A program made the translations under genes and the position numbers. From Flavobacteriaceae bacterium (GTDB taxonomy: Bacteria > Bacteroidota > Bacteroidia > Flavobacteriales > Flavobacteriaceae), in contig JAKIUU010000001.1 in assembly GCA_021647405.1 (NCBI GenBank), positions 62,001 through 126,000 on the forward strand: DNA of 64,000 nucleotides, read 5' to 3'. This document shows, piece after piece, positions 1-8,745 of this stretch (positions are counted from its first letter, which is position 1; every line of letters begins with the position of its first letter). The notes beneath the pieces are model-generated. The model did not search any database and was not told the DNA's origin. It saw only the letters and a program-made list of their open reading frames with translations.

Positions 1-1154
1 CTATCTAAAAGGGGTCCTGATATTTTACTCAAATAGCGTTGCATCTCTTGTGGTGATGATGACAAACCTTTTTCATCATCCGCAAAATAGCCGCTCGGAC
101 TCGGATTCATACTGGCCACCAACATAATGCTACACGGATACGTCACTGTGAATTTTGCCCGCGAAATGGTGACTTCGCGATCTTCTAAAGGTTGTCGCAT
201 CACTTCTAAAACGGTACGCTTAAATTCGGGTAATTCATCTAAAAATAAGACGCCATTATGCGATAATGATATTTCGCCAGGTTGTGGATAGGCCCCACCC
301 CCTACCAAAGCCACATCAGAAATGGTATGATGTGGTGACCTAAATGGCCGCTGACTCATCAAGCCTACATTTTCTTTAACGCGTCCTACCACCGAATGGA
401 TTTTTGTGGTTTCTAAGGCTTCTTGAAGCGTCATTGGGGGTAAAATTGTTGGGAGGCGTTTGGCTAACATTGTTTTGCCACTCCCAGGAGGGCCGATTAA
501 AATAACATTATGACCGCCTGCTGCGGCAATTTCCATACAACGTTTTATTGACTCTTGCCCCTTTACATCCGAGAAATCGAATTCAGGATGTTCTAAATTT
601 TCATAAAACTGTTTACGCGTATCTACGACTAAACATTCCAACGTTGAGACATCTTTAAAAAAAGAAATAACCTGATTGATGTTTTCAACCGCATAGATTT
701 CTAAATTATCTACAACAGCCGCTTCCATGGCATTTTGCTTGGGCAGAATAAAACCTTTAAAACCTTCTTCTCTCGCTTTTATAGCAATGGGTAAAGCGCC
801 TTTAAAAGGTTGCAGTCCTCCGTCAAGAGACAGCTCTCCCATAATAATGTATTTATCGAGTTCTTCAGCTTTAATCTGACCTGAAGCCGTTAAAATCCCT
901 ATGGCCAGCGTTAAATCGTAAGCCGATCCTTCTTTGCGCAAATCGGCTGGTGCCATATTGATGGTAATTTTTTTACCAGGCAATACATAGCCATTGTTTT
1001 TTAAAGCGGCAGAAATGCGGTAACTGCTTTCTTTTATGGCATTATCTGGTAAACCAACAAGGTGGTAACCGATGCCTTTATCAATATTTACTTCAACTGT
1101 AATGGTGGTCGCTTCGACGCCAAAAACGGCTCCGCCATAAACTTTTGTGAGCAT
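1..1154 (-). CDS. YifB/ComM-family Mg-chelatase-like AAA+ ATPase (C-terminus cut by window edge)
   Basis: Reading leftward from the ATG at 1154, the frame stays open to base 1, giving about 384 residues. The protein begins [15 protein letters not shown], typical of the YifB/ComM family. An N-terminal Lon-protease-like (ChlI) domain covers roughly residues 20-140 ([28 protein letters not shown]). The Mg-chelatase ATPase domain follows, with Walker A GPPGSGKT and a Walker-B-like LFLDELPEF. Family members are about 510 residues, so the C-terminal quarter lies outside the window. ComM helps branch migration during natural transformation in Gram-negative bacteria; the role in Bacteroidota is inferred. 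Family assignment is firm. Confidence 0.93.
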   Translation of the reverse strand, partial: MLTKVYGGAVFGVEATTITVEVNIDKGIGYHLVGLPDNAIKESSYRISAALKNNGYVLPGKKITINMAPADLRKEGSAYDLTLAIGILTASGQIKAEELDKYIIMGELSLDGGLQPFKGALPIAIKAREEGFKGFILPKQNAMEAAVVDNLEIYAVENINQVISFFKDVSTLECLVVDTRKQFYENLEHPEFDFSDVKGQESIKRCMEIAAAGGHNVILIGPPGSGKTMLAKRLPTILPPMTLQEALETTKIHSVVGRVKENVGLMSQRPFRSPHHTISDVALVGGGAYPQPGEISLSHNGVLFLDELPEFKRTVLEVMRQPLEDREVTISRAKFTVTYPCSIMLVASMNPSPSGYFADDEKGLSSSPQEMQRYLSKISGPLLD

Positions 1155-1227
1155 TTTTTAAAGCTTTGTATAAAAGTATGAAAAATATTGTTGTTTAAGG
1201 CGCTGGAAATAAAATATTTGTAATTAA

Positions 1228-1268
1228 AAAAGAAACCTTCAAAACGGAATGTTTTGAAGGTTTCTTTT
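1228..1268 (-). terminator. Strong hairpin terminator after hpd
   Basis: A perfect 18-bp stem (1228-1245 with 1251-1268) has a 5-base GGAAT loop. On the minus strand it is followed by a T run. It lies about 40 bases beyond the hpd stop and before yifB, so it should end the leftward hpd transcript. It is symmetric enough to work in both directions. Confidence 0.85.
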
Positions 1269-1280
1269 GACTTATTATGA

Positions 1281-1312
1281 GACCCTTCGACTACGCTCAG
1301 GGTGACATTTTA
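1281..1312. repeat. REP-like palindromic intergenic repeat, copy 1
   Basis: The element has the form GACCCTTCGACTACGCTCAG followed by GGTGACATTTTA. Its ends ACCCT and AGGGT are complementary and can fold into a small hairpin. It overlaps the hpd stop codon at 1310-1312. A second copy lies on the other side of hpd at 2481-2523. Similar short palindromes are dispersed between genes in many bacterial genomes. Confidence 0.75.
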
Positions 1313-2464
1313 GAGAGTACCTCTGTTTTCTTGTTCTCTTTCAATAGATTCAAAAAGGGCTTTAAAATTACCAGCGCCAAATCCTTTAGCACCCATACGC
1401 TGGATTATTTCGAAAAATAATGTGGGCCTGTCTTCAACAGGTTTTGTGAATATTTGTAACAAATAGCCCTCTTCATCGGCATCGACCAAAATAGATAAAC
1501 TACGCAAAGCACCAATGTCTTCGTGCATTATTTTCATATGTTCACCCAAGCGGTTTGGAATGTCTTCGTAATAGGCTTTCGGTGGGGCTGGTAAAAATTC
1601 AACACCTCTGGCTTTAAGTTGCTTTACCGTTTCAATAATATCGTCTGTAGCTACTGCAATATGTTGCGCTCCTGGGCTTTCGTAAAAATCTAAATATTCT
1701 TCTATTTGCGATTTTTTAGCTGCTTTGGCGGGTTCGTTAATCGGGAATTTTATCCTGCCATTGCCATTACTCATGACTTTACTCATTAAAGCAGAATATT
1801 CTGTATGGATTTGTTTGTCATCAAAAGAGAGGAAGTTTACAAAACCCATGACGTCTTCATACCATTTTACCCACTGGTTCATTTCTCCCCAACCGACATT
1901 ACCCACCATATGGTCTATAAATTTTAAACCAACGGACGTGGGATTGTAATCTGATGCCCATTTTCTATAGCCTGGTAAAAAGCAACCTTTGTAATTTTTA
2001 CGTTCCACAAAAATATGAACCACATCGCCATAAGTGTGTATTCCAGAACGCAAAACTGCGCCTTCCTCATCTTTTTCAACAGTCGGTTTCATAAAAGATT
2101 TGGCACCGCGTTTTGTGGTTTCTTCCCACGCTTTTGTAGCATCTTCTACCCATAAGGCAATAACTTTAACACCATCTCCATGTTTTTTTAAATGGTCGTT
2201 TATAGGTGAATTGGAATGCAAAGGTGTTGTTAATACCAATCTGATTTTATCTTGTTTTAAGACATATGAGGCATAGTCTTTACAACCCGTTTCTAAACCT
2301 TTATAGGCAAATGATTGAAACCCAAATGCTGTTTTATAATAATGTGCAGATTGTTTGGCATTACCTACATAAAACTCAACATAATCTGTTCCTAAAAGTG
2401 GTAAAAAATCTTGTGCGCCTTTAAATATTTTTTCTAATCCGTATTCTACGTTTTTAATAGTCAT
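1310..2464 (-). CDS. hpd: 4-hydroxyphenylpyruvate dioxygenase
   Basis: This non-heme Fe(II) enzyme of 384 residues converts 4-hydroxyphenylpyruvate to homogentisate, the second step of tyrosine degradation. Two vicinal-oxygen-chelate domains are visible. The likely iron ligands are His185 (in FIDHMVGNV), His268 (in AQHIAVATDD) and Glu352 (in TLFFEIIQRMG). The C-terminal signature FGAGNFKALFESIEREQ is characteristic of the family. Length matches bacterial HPPD. It lies just downstream of hmgA, whose product acts next in the pathway, so the two are probably co-transcribed or co-regulated. Short REP-like repeats flank the gene on both sides. Confidence 0.97.
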   Translation of the reverse strand: MTIKNVEYGLEKIFKGAQDFLPLLGTDYVEFYVGNAKQSAHYYKTAFGFQSFAYKGLETGCKDYASYVLKQDKIRLVLTTPLHSNSPINDHLKKHGDGVKVIALWVEDATKAWEETTKRGAKSFMKPTVEKDEEGAVLRSGIHTYGDVVHIFVERKNYKGCFLPGYRKWASDYNPTSVGLKFIDHMVGNVGWGEMNQWVKWYEDVMGFVNFLSFDDKQIHTEYSALMSKVMSNGNGRIKFPINEPAKAAKKSQIEEYLDFYESPGAQHIAVATDDIIETVKQLKARGVEFLPAPPKAYYEDIPNRLGEHMKIMHEDIGALRSLSILVDADEEGYLLQIFTKPVEDRPTLFFEIIQRMGAKGFGAGNFKALFESIEREQENRGTL

Positions 2465-2480
2465 TTTTATTTATTTTTAA

Positions 2481-2523
2481 GACCCTTCCCCCGAAACTTC
2501 GGGGCGCTCAGGGTGACATTTTA
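2481..2523. repeat. REP-like palindromic repeat, copy 2, with extra GC-rich hairpin
   Basis: Same outer sequence as the copy at 1281-1312 (GACCCTTC ... GCTCAGGGTGACATTTTA). The central ACTAC is replaced by a GC-rich hairpin, CCCCGAAACTTCGGGG. It occupies most of the hpd-hmgA gap and could act as a transcript-stabilising or attenuating hairpin. Confidence 0.72.
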
Positions 2524-2539
2524 AATATACTTTTATAAT

Positions 2540-3697
2540 TTACTGATTCCACGATTTATAATAATCATCTACTTGTAGATTCATGGCTTCTTCTGTAATT
2601 GAAACAGGTTTAAAAGGGTCTATCATTACGGCCAATTCTCCTGTTTCTTTTTTTCCCACACTGCGCTCAATAGCGCCTGGATGTGGTCCGTGAGGAATGC
2701 CACCAGGGTGCAATGTTAATTGTCCTTTTTCAATATTATTACGACTCATAAAATCGCCATCTACATAATACAAAATCTCTTCGGAATCTACATTGCTGTG
2801 ATGGTAGGGTGCTGGAATGGCATCTGGATGGTAATCATACAGTCGGGGAACAAAAGAACAGACTACAAATCCTGCGGCTTCCCATTGCTGATGAATTGGT
2901 GGTGGCATATGAATACGCCCAGTAATCGGTTCAAAATCGTGAATTGAAAAGGCATAGGGATAATTAAATCCGTCCCATCCAACAACATCAAATGGGTGAT
3001 TTGAGTAAATATATTCCCACAAAACACCCTGTTTTTTTATAAGTATTTTAAAATTTCCTTTCTCATCATGAGTCTTTAAATTTTGAGGCAATCTGAAATC
3101 GCGTTCGCAAAAAGGCGATTGCTCTAGAAATTGGCCAAAATTATTGCGGTAATGTTTGGGGGTTACAATGGGGCTAAAAGATTCAATATATAAAAGACGG
3201 TTGTCTTCTGTATCAAAATCAATCTGATAAACAGTACCTCGCGGAATAATAAGATAGTCGCCATATTTAAAATCGATATTTCCGTACATGGTTTTAAGAC
3301 TGCCAGAACCTAGATGAACAAAAATCATTTCATCAGCATCAGCATTTTTATAAAAATAGCTGGATGAAAATTCTTTTGGTGCTGCCAAGCCAATATGCAA
3401 ATCGTTGTTTACAAAAAGGGGCTTACGGCTGTCGAGATAATCTGTTTCTGGTTTTAGAGAAAAGCCTTTAAAACTCAACGCCTTCATATTTTTATCAATA
3501 GCAATTTTAGGCGAAGTATTCTTAAGCTTTTTAACTTCGGTTACAACTGTTGGTGGATACAAATGATAAATTAAAGAAGACATCCCCACAAAACCAGCAG
3601 TTCCAAAAAGTTCCTCTTGGTACAAGCCTCCTGTGGGATTTTTAAAAACTGTATGGCGTTTAGGAGGTATTTTACCCAATGAATGATATCTAGGCAT
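2540..3697 (-). CDS. hmgA: Homogentisate 1,2-dioxygenase
   Basis: This Fe(II) ring-cleavage dioxygenase of 385 residues opens homogentisate to maleylacetoacetate. The N-terminus MPRYHSLGKIPPKRHTVFKN and the cupin-like core (GDYLIIPRGTVYQID near residue 150) match the family. Iron-ligand candidates are His299 or His300 (APYHHSNVDS), Glu306 or Glu307, and His336 (GGIPHGPHPG), the same order as in the human enzyme. It is shorter than the human enzyme (about 445 residues) but of usual Bacteroidota length. Together with hpd it forms a tyrosine-catabolism pair; a fumarylacetoacetase is not in the window. Confidence 0.96.
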   Translation of the reverse strand: MPRYHSLGKIPPKRHTVFKNPTGGLYQEELFGTAGFVGMSSLIYHLYPPTVVTEVKKLKNTSPKIAIDKNMKALSFKGFSLKPETDYLDSRKPLFVNNDLHIGLAAPKEFSSSYFYKNADADEMIFVHLGSGSLKTMYGNIDFKYGDYLIIPRGTVYQIDFDTEDNRLLYIESFSPIVTPKHYRNNFGQFLEQSPFCERDFRLPQNLKTHDEKGNFKILIKKQGVLWEYIYSNHPFDVVGWDGFNYPYAFSIHDFEPITGRIHMPPPIHQQWEAAGFVVCSFVPRLYDYHPDAIPAPYHHSNVDSEEILYYVDGDFMSRNNIEKGQLTLHPGGIPHGPHPGAIERSVGKKETGELAVMIDPFKPVSITEEAMNLQVDDYYKSWNQ

Positions 3698-3861
3698 AAT
3701 ATTATGTTTTAAGAAATTAATAAAAAATAGTAAAAAGCAAGTATCGGCTCTTACTCTGGATTGCGTTTTACATAGAATTTTAGCAAGGATAAAAGTCCTA
3801 GAAATATAAATTCTTTATGTAATACCTTTCTTTTCAACAAATATAATTGATAAATAATTAT

Positions 3862-4098
3862 TTATTTTACTTCGATAACTTCTTTAATATGAGGGACATG
3901 TTTTTTTATGGTGGCCTCTACACCATTTCTTAATGTCATTTGATTTACAGAGCAACCTGTACAAGAACCTTCAAATTTTACCTTAACGGTATTGCCTTCA
4001 ATAGCAATTAGGCTGATATTACCACCATCTGAAATTAAAAAAGGTCTAATTTCTTCGAGGGCATATTCCACTTTATTTAGAGTCTGTTGTGCTGTCAT
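3862..4098 (-). CDS. NifU C-terminal-domain Fe-S scaffold protein
   Basis: This 78-residue protein consists only of the NifU C-terminal (Nfu) domain. The iron-sulfur binding CxxC is Cys46-Cys49 in GSCTGCSVNQMTLRNG. Nfu proteins carry and transfer [4Fe-4S] clusters in the cytoplasm. It starts 12 bases after the stop of the Mrp/ApbC gene and is read in the same direction. The pair therefore looks like a small Fe-S cluster delivery operon. Confidence 0.93.
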   Translation of the reverse strand: MTAQQTLNKVEYALEEIRPFLISDGGNISLIAIEGNTVKVKFEGSCTGCSVNQMTLRNGVEATIKKHVPHIKEVIEVK

Positions 4099-4109
4099 TC
4101 TGTATTAAT

Positions 4110-5237
4110 TTAGTTTGAAGAACAACCTGCCATGGTTGTAATTCTTACGATTTCGGTCGGAGGTAAATCATTATTTCGTTTCAATAATTCAGCGACCATA
4201 TTTTTAGCAATATTTTTAAATGATGCTTCTAAAGGTGTATTTTCTTGCAAACTTATCGGATGGCCTACATCGCCAGATTCACGAATGCTTTGTACCAATG
4301 GAATTTCGCCTAAAAATCGTGTTTCTTCATCTTCAGCCAAGTGTTTGGCACCGTCTTTTCCAAAGATATAATATTTATTGTCTGGTAATTCGTCAGGTGT
4401 AAAATAGCTCATATTCTCAACCAAGCCTAAAACAGGTACATTTATATTTTCTTGTTTAAACATGGCGATTCCTCTTTTGGCATCCGCTAAAGCGATATTT
4501 TGAGGCGTACTTACAATAACTGCCCCTGTAACTGGAATAGCTTGAACTATTGATAAATGGATATCGCCTGTGCCTGGAGGTAAATCTATTAACAAATAAT
4601 CTATCTCGCCCCAAGCGGCATCAAACAACAATTGGTTTAAAGCTTTTGAGGCCATAGCTCCGCGCCAAATAACAGCCTGATTGGCATTGGTAAAAAATCC
4701 AAGCGATAGAATTTTTATTCCATAGCTTTCTACTGGTTTCATTTTTGAGCGGTCGCCTTCCATGACAGACAGTGGTTTTGCAGAAGGCACATCGAACATA
4801 ATGGGCATTGAAGGCCCATAAACATCGGCATCTAGAATACCCACTTTAAAACCCATTTTTGATAAAGAGACAGCCAAATTTGCCGTAATTGTTGATTTAC
4901 CCACACCACCTTTACCAGAGGCTATTGCAACAATATTTTTGATATTTGGCAGGGGATTTGCTTTTTTAACTTTAAGAGATTTGGCAGGCGCTTCTGCTTT
5001 TACATTTACCTTTACATCTATTTTTTGATATACTTTATCATGAATTACTTTCATGATTTCTACTTCTGTTTTCTTTTTAGCTTGAAGTGTGGGGTTGGTA
5101 ATTACGACATCTACAATAACTTCTTTGCCAAAAACAACCACGTTTTTAACGGCATTACTTTCTACCAAACTTTTACCTGTACCAGGTTCTGTAATAGTAT
5201 CTAAGGCGTTTAATATATCTTGTTTTTTAAATTGCAT
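4110..5237 (-). CDS. Mrp/ApbC-family P-loop ATPase, Fe-S cluster carrier
   Basis: This 375-residue protein has an N-terminal MIP18/DUF59 domain (about residues 1-80) and a Mrp/NBP35 P-loop ATPase domain with deviant Walker A GKGGVGKST at 108-116. DVYGPSMP and LIDLPPGTGD are conserved Mrp motifs. The family binds and transfers [4Fe-4S] clusters. The usual CxxC after the ENMSYF motif is absent: here it reads ENMSYFTPDELPDNKYY, a variant I associate with Bacteroidota. A cysteine remains near the C-terminus (AGCSSN). The NifU-C gene follows directly. Confidence 0.94.
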   Translation of the reverse strand: MQFKKQDILNALDTITEPGTGKSLVESNAVKNVVVFGKEVIVDVVITNPTLQAKKKTEVEIMKVIHDKVYQKIDVKVNVKAEAPAKSLKVKKANPLPNIKNIVAIASGKGGVGKSTITANLAVSLSKMGFKVGILDADVYGPSMPIMFDVPSAKPLSVMEGDRSKMKPVESYGIKILSLGFFTNANQAVIWRGAMASKALNQLLFDAAWGEIDYLLIDLPPGTGDIHLSIVQAIPVTGAVIVSTPQNIALADAKRGIAMFKQENINVPVLGLVENMSYFTPDELPDNKYYIFGKDGAKHLAEDEETRFLGEIPLVQSIRESGDVGHPISLQENTPLEASFKNIAKNMVAELLKRNNDLPPTEIVRITTMAGCSSN

Positions 5238-5268
5238 GAGTGTTCTTAATTATATTCATTCTAAACAA

Positions 5269-5276
5269 CAAAGATA
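5269..5276 (-). promoter_or_regulatory. Bacteroidota -7 box for mrp-nifU
   Basis: On the minus strand the sequence reads TATCTTTG, matching TAnnTTTG, 32 bases before the mrp start codon. No clear -33 TTG partner is visible. Confidence 0.4.
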
Positions 5277-5332
5277 GCAACTTAAAATAAGAGTAGAAAA
5301 TAATTAACTTTTATGTAAAACAATAGGGTTGG

Positions 5333-6979
5333 CTATTTTGAAACATCAAATAATTCCGTAATTTCCCAATTGGCACGGACTTCAATTTCTTTAGGGAAAT
5401 AAATAACCTCTTCGGGTTGAATTCTTTTTGAGAAACTGCCCGTATCCCATTTTCCGTTTTTATTTTTATCGTAAATAACCCGAATAAGATACTGGGTTGG
5501 GTCGAGTATAGTAAAATTTATATTTTCTGCTTTTTTAAGGTATTTTGATTGTACCACCTTAGCTTTCTTGTCGATAATTTGTACAATTACAGGATACGAT
5601 TTGACACCACTTAAGCTGATAGAGACGCTGCCATAGTCAATTAAATTTTTGGTGGTAAATTTATAACGAATCGTGTCTTTAGAGCTTTCAAAAAAAGTAT
5701 TAATAGCCTGTGGAAGCAACATTAACTTATAAATATTGTTTGGCATTTTGTTAAACTTAAAAATGAGTTCTGTTTTAAAATCGGACATCTGAATGGCAAA
5801 AGGAACTTTAATTGAATCTTTATCAATTAACACTATTTTTGTAGTATCTACTTTTGTAATGGGCTGGTTTGTTTTTAGTTTAAAATCATCTCTTAAATTA
5901 AGAGAGGCTCTTATGCTGCTTCCAACAACCAACGAATCGAAATCTTTGGCGTGTAATTTTACCGTAACTGTATCAATATATGTATTGTTAGTTACTTTAA
6001 ATTTTAAAGAATCCAAATCAGCTATGTTAAACCAATAATCTAAGCTGTCTTTGCCTATTTGGAAAGATTGTACCGATTTAAAATCTTCAGGCACATCTGA
6101 CAACAGCTCCAATTCTAAATCCTTCGCGTCACCTTCATAACCAAAAACAATATGCTGTTTGTCCATTTCAGAAGGACGTGCTAATTTATAATCTAATTCT
6201 TCTCTAAAAAGAGATAATTCAAGAGACTTGTCAATCAGCGTTTTTAATGAGTCTGAAAAAGAAATGGTTTTATCTGTAGTGATGTTTATTGTGTCTGTAT
6301 AAAAAGCGATTTTATCTGTTTTAGGGTTAAATTTATAATTGTACCTTTTTTGCTTTAATGCCGTTAATAAATATTTCCCTTCCTTTATATTTGTAATTTC
6401 CCAAACTACAGTATCTAGCGTGTTGGCAATATAATTTGGCGAACCTTTATAAATAATAGAATCGTTATAGGTTGAATCTAGTTTATACAATAATATGGCT
6501 ACTTCCTTATCAACCACATTGCTTAAAGCATCTTTTATCTTTCCTTTTAGTTTAAGAGAATCGATATAGTTTCCCGTTGACATTACATATTTAAAATTAT
6601 ACAGCACATTGCCTTCATTGTTATCTTGTACACTGTTGCCAAAATTAAATATATAGGTGGTTTTGGGTTTGAGCGTGTCAAGAATTTTAATTTTTAATGT
6701 TTTACTTGCCGTTCCTAGTGGTGTGATTATCGGTTTGTATTTTAAAGGCGGTGATACTATAAGTTGCTTTCCTACATCTTTAAGCTTAATAAATTCATCA
6801 AAATCTATATTTATTTTTTTTGCCTTAAAATTTACAGTTTCAAAATCGGGTTCTGCAGTTACTACAATAGGGGCCTCTTCATCTTTAGGGCCACCAGTAG
6901 GGCGGCCTCTTCTGGCGCAGGCAAAAAGAGTAAAAATTGACAAAAAAATGAGGCTTCTTATAAAGTAATGAGATTTCAT
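5333..6979 (-). CDS. Lipoprotein with bacterial Ig-like (SbsA-type) N-terminal domain
   Basis: This is a large lipoprotein of about 548 residues. I chose the ATG at 6979 (MKSHYFIRS) over an upstream TTG because it gives a compact lipoprotein signal peptide ending in the lipobox LFAC. The segment after the cysteine (RRGRPTGGPKDEEAPIV) precedes an Ig-like domain (roughly the first 120 mature residues). The rest is beta-rich and ends with a segment of the type RVIYDKNKNGKWDTG, common in secreted Bacteroidota proteins. The domain family is recognisable but the function is not. It lies just downstream of comF and is probably in the same transcript. Confidence 0.82.
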   Translation of the reverse strand: MKSHYFIRSLIFLSIFTLFACARRGRPTGGPKDEEAPIVVTAEPDFETVNFKAKKINIDFDEFIKLKDVGKQLIVSPPLKYKPIITPLGTASKTLKIKILDTLKPKTTYIFNFGNSVQDNNEGNVLYNFKYVMSTGNYIDSLKLKGKIKDALSNVVDKEVAILLYKLDSTYNDSIIYKGSPNYIANTLDTVVWEITNIKEGKYLLTALKQKRYNYKFNPKTDKIAFYTDTINITTDKTISFSDSLKTLIDKSLELSLFREELDYKLARPSEMDKQHIVFGYEGDAKDLELELLSDVPEDFKSVQSFQIGKDSLDYWFNIADLDSLKFKVTNNTYIDTVTVKLHAKDFDSLVVGSSIRASLNLRDDFKLKTNQPITKVDTTKIVLIDKDSIKVPFAIQMSDFKTELIFKFNKMPNNIYKLMLLPQAINTFFESSKDTIRYKFTTKNLIDYGSVSISLSGVKSYPVIVQIIDKKAKVVQSKYLKKAENINFTILDPTQYLIRVIYDKNKNGKWDTGSFSKRIQPEEVIYFPKEIEVRANWEITELFDVSK

Positions 6980-7033
6980 TTCTAAAATTTGATACAAAGA
7001 AACAATTTATTTCTTTTATTCTTCAAAATTTTA

Positions 7034-7723
7034 TCAGACGGTAAAAGCCAAAGAGGCAATACTTATTTTAATTGATTTTGTCTTGAGTAATTCTTTACAA
7101 CAAACCTCTAAAGTAGCCCCTGTGGTTATGACATCATCTACCAATAAAATATGTTTGCCTTCAAAAAAGAGCACATCGTTTAAAGTGAATATTTCATTTA
7201 CATTTTTTACACGTTCGGTTCGGTGTTTTTTTGTTTGCGATTCAGTTGACGATACTTTTATCAATTTATCATCAACATATCGCGCATTTAAAATTTTTGC
7301 TATGGCCATTCCAAAATTAGCCACCTGATTATAACCTCTTAATTTTAACTTTTTAGGATGTAATGGTACTGGAACAATCATTTCTACTGAATTAAAGTGT
7401 TTTGATGCTGCCAAATCGCAACCCAACCAATGGCCAAAATAGCTGCCAATCTCTTGATTGCCTTTGTATTTTAACTGATGTATTATTTGTTGCACTTTCC
7501 CTTTTTTATAAAACAACAATAAGGCTGCAGCCGATTGAATAGGAACTCTTCCATAAAAAGAAAGCGCAACAGCATTTTCTTTTACATTTGTATGGTTTGC
7601 AAAAGGCAAATCGTGTAGGCAATTTGTGCACAATAGATGCGCAGAATTCAACAGGATTTCATTGCAGGTTAAACAACGCTTTGGAAAAAATAAGTAAAAT
7701 AAGTCACTAAAAATTCGCATCAA
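7034..7723 (-). CDS. comF: ComF-family phosphoribosyltransferase-like protein
   Basis: The protein has 229 residues. An N-terminal zinc-ribbon-like region has CLTC near residue 17 and CTNC near residue 32. It is followed by a type I phosphoribosyltransferase fold with the PRPP-binding motif LLVDDVITTGAT near residue 195. ComF proteins are linked to DNA uptake in naturally competent bacteria. The window also holds a YifB/ComM protein, but the two genes are not adjacent. The gene is divergent from the coiled-coil gene at 7864 and upstream of the Ig-like lipoprotein. Confidence 0.93.
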   Translation of the reverse strand: MMRIFSDLFYLFFPKRCLTCNEILLNSAHLLCTNCLHDLPFANHTNVKENAVALSFYGRVPIQSAAALLLFYKKGKVQQIIHQLKYKGNQEIGSYFGHWLGCDLAASKHFNSVEMIVPVPLHPKKLKLRGYNQVANFGMAIAKILNARYVDDKLIKVSSTESQTKKHRTERVKNVNEIFTLNDVLFFEGKHILLVDDVITTGATLEVCCKELLKTKSIKISIASLAFTV

Positions 7724-7822
7724 TTTTAAGTTTAATCAGAAACAAATCTTGAGGGACTCTATAAAAATACATATTCCTTTTAAAATACACCTAAAAAAAT
7801 AGTAATTTTTAACAATTAAAAT

Positions 7823-7830
7823 TAAGTTTG
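7823..7830 (+). promoter_or_regulatory. Bacteroidota -7 box for the coiled-coil gene and glyS
   Basis: TAAGTTTG followed by C matches TAnnTTTG, 33 bases before the ATG at 7864. The region is the divergent gap with comF. A good -33 TTG is not seen. Confidence 0.5.
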
Positions 7831-7863
7831 CACCCTAAAACAAAAATTTAAAAAAAATAGACA

Positions 7864-8742
7864 ATGTCACAAAGTAACAATTCAAAAAAAGTAGCTGTTT
7901 TATTAGCCGTATTATTCGTTTTAAGCCTTATTTATGGTGTCTACTCTAAAATTGAGAATACAAAATTTATCAATCAGTTAAATACAGAAAAAACTGAAAT
8001 TAAAGCTGACCTCAATAAAATGATTAAGCAATATGATGTTGCCATCAAAAAAAATGGCGCGCTTACTGGCGATTTAAAATCGGCTCAAGCAAATATCATC
8101 TCTTTAAGAGATTCTTTAATTGCTACAAAAAAAACAGACTACAGTATTATAAAGCACTTACGCAACAAGCTTTATTCATTAGAAAAAATAAACAAGCGCC
8201 TGTTTTTTCTAGCCGATTCTACCAAAATAGCCAACACCCTTTTAACACAATCTCTTGACAGTAGCGAAGTGTTATTAGAAGCACAAAAAAGTGATATAAA
8301 ATTACTTAAAGAGCAAAATTTAAAGTTGACAAATGATGTTACAAATGCCTCAGCAATTCAATTATATGCTGTTTCTGCAACGGGTGTAAAATTAAAAACA
8401 AGTGGCAAGCTGGTAATAACTACAAGAGCCTCTAGAGCTAACAGAATAAGAGTTTGTGCACGAATTGCCAAAAATATTCTGGCCAAAAAAGGCGACAGAG
8501 ACCTATACGTTCAAATATTTAATCCGCTAGGAAAATTATTGGGTAAGAATGAAGCCTTCGAAATTAATGGAGAAACACTAAAGTACAGTGATAAAACCAA
8601 TTTTTTCTACCAAAACATCAATACTAAAATTTGTATTTTAGCACCCGTAAGTAATAAGAAAGACCTTGTAAAAGGCGTTTACAAAATTAAAGTTTATGCA
8701 GAAGGCAAACTATTGGGTAAGTTAGATTTGAATCTACGCTAA
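7864..8742 (+). CDS. Membrane-anchored coiled-coil protein of unknown function
   Basis: The 292-residue protein has one N-terminal membrane segment (about residues 9-25), then a long heptad-like region rich in Lys, Glu, Leu and Asn (about 35-150). A compact C-terminal beta-rich domain (about 165-292) carries GKLVITTRASRANRIRVC and DLYVQIFNPLGKLLG. The layout suggests an inner-membrane anchor with a periplasmic coiled coil and a terminal domain. I do not recognise a named family. It ends three bases before the glycyl-tRNA synthetase gene, so the two are probably co-transcribed. Confidence 0.8.
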   Translation: MSQSNNSKKVAVLLAVLFVLSLIYGVYSKIENTKFINQLNTEKTEIKADLNKMIKQYDVAIKKNGALTGDLKSAQANIISLRDSLIATKKTDYSIIKHLRNKLYSLEKINKRLFFLADSTKIANTLLTQSLDSSEVLLEAQKSDIKLLKEQNLKLTNDVTNASAIQLYAVSATGVKLKTSGKLVITTRASRANRIRVCARIAKNILAKKGDRDLYVQIFNPLGKLLGKNEAFEINGETLKYSDKTNFFYQNINTKICILAPVSNKKDLVKGVYKIKVYAEGKLLGKLDLNLR

Positions 8743-8745
8743 ATT

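Noticed and set aside
3698..3861. Possible regulatory RNA in the gap between nifU and hmgA
   Set aside because: A TAnnTTTG-like box near 3836 on the minus strand has no -33 partner and no folded structure is evident; it may be only AT-rich spacer.
5333..6997. TTG start six codons upstream for the Ig-like lipoprotein
   Set aside because: The ATG at 6979 gives a standard lipoprotein signal peptide.
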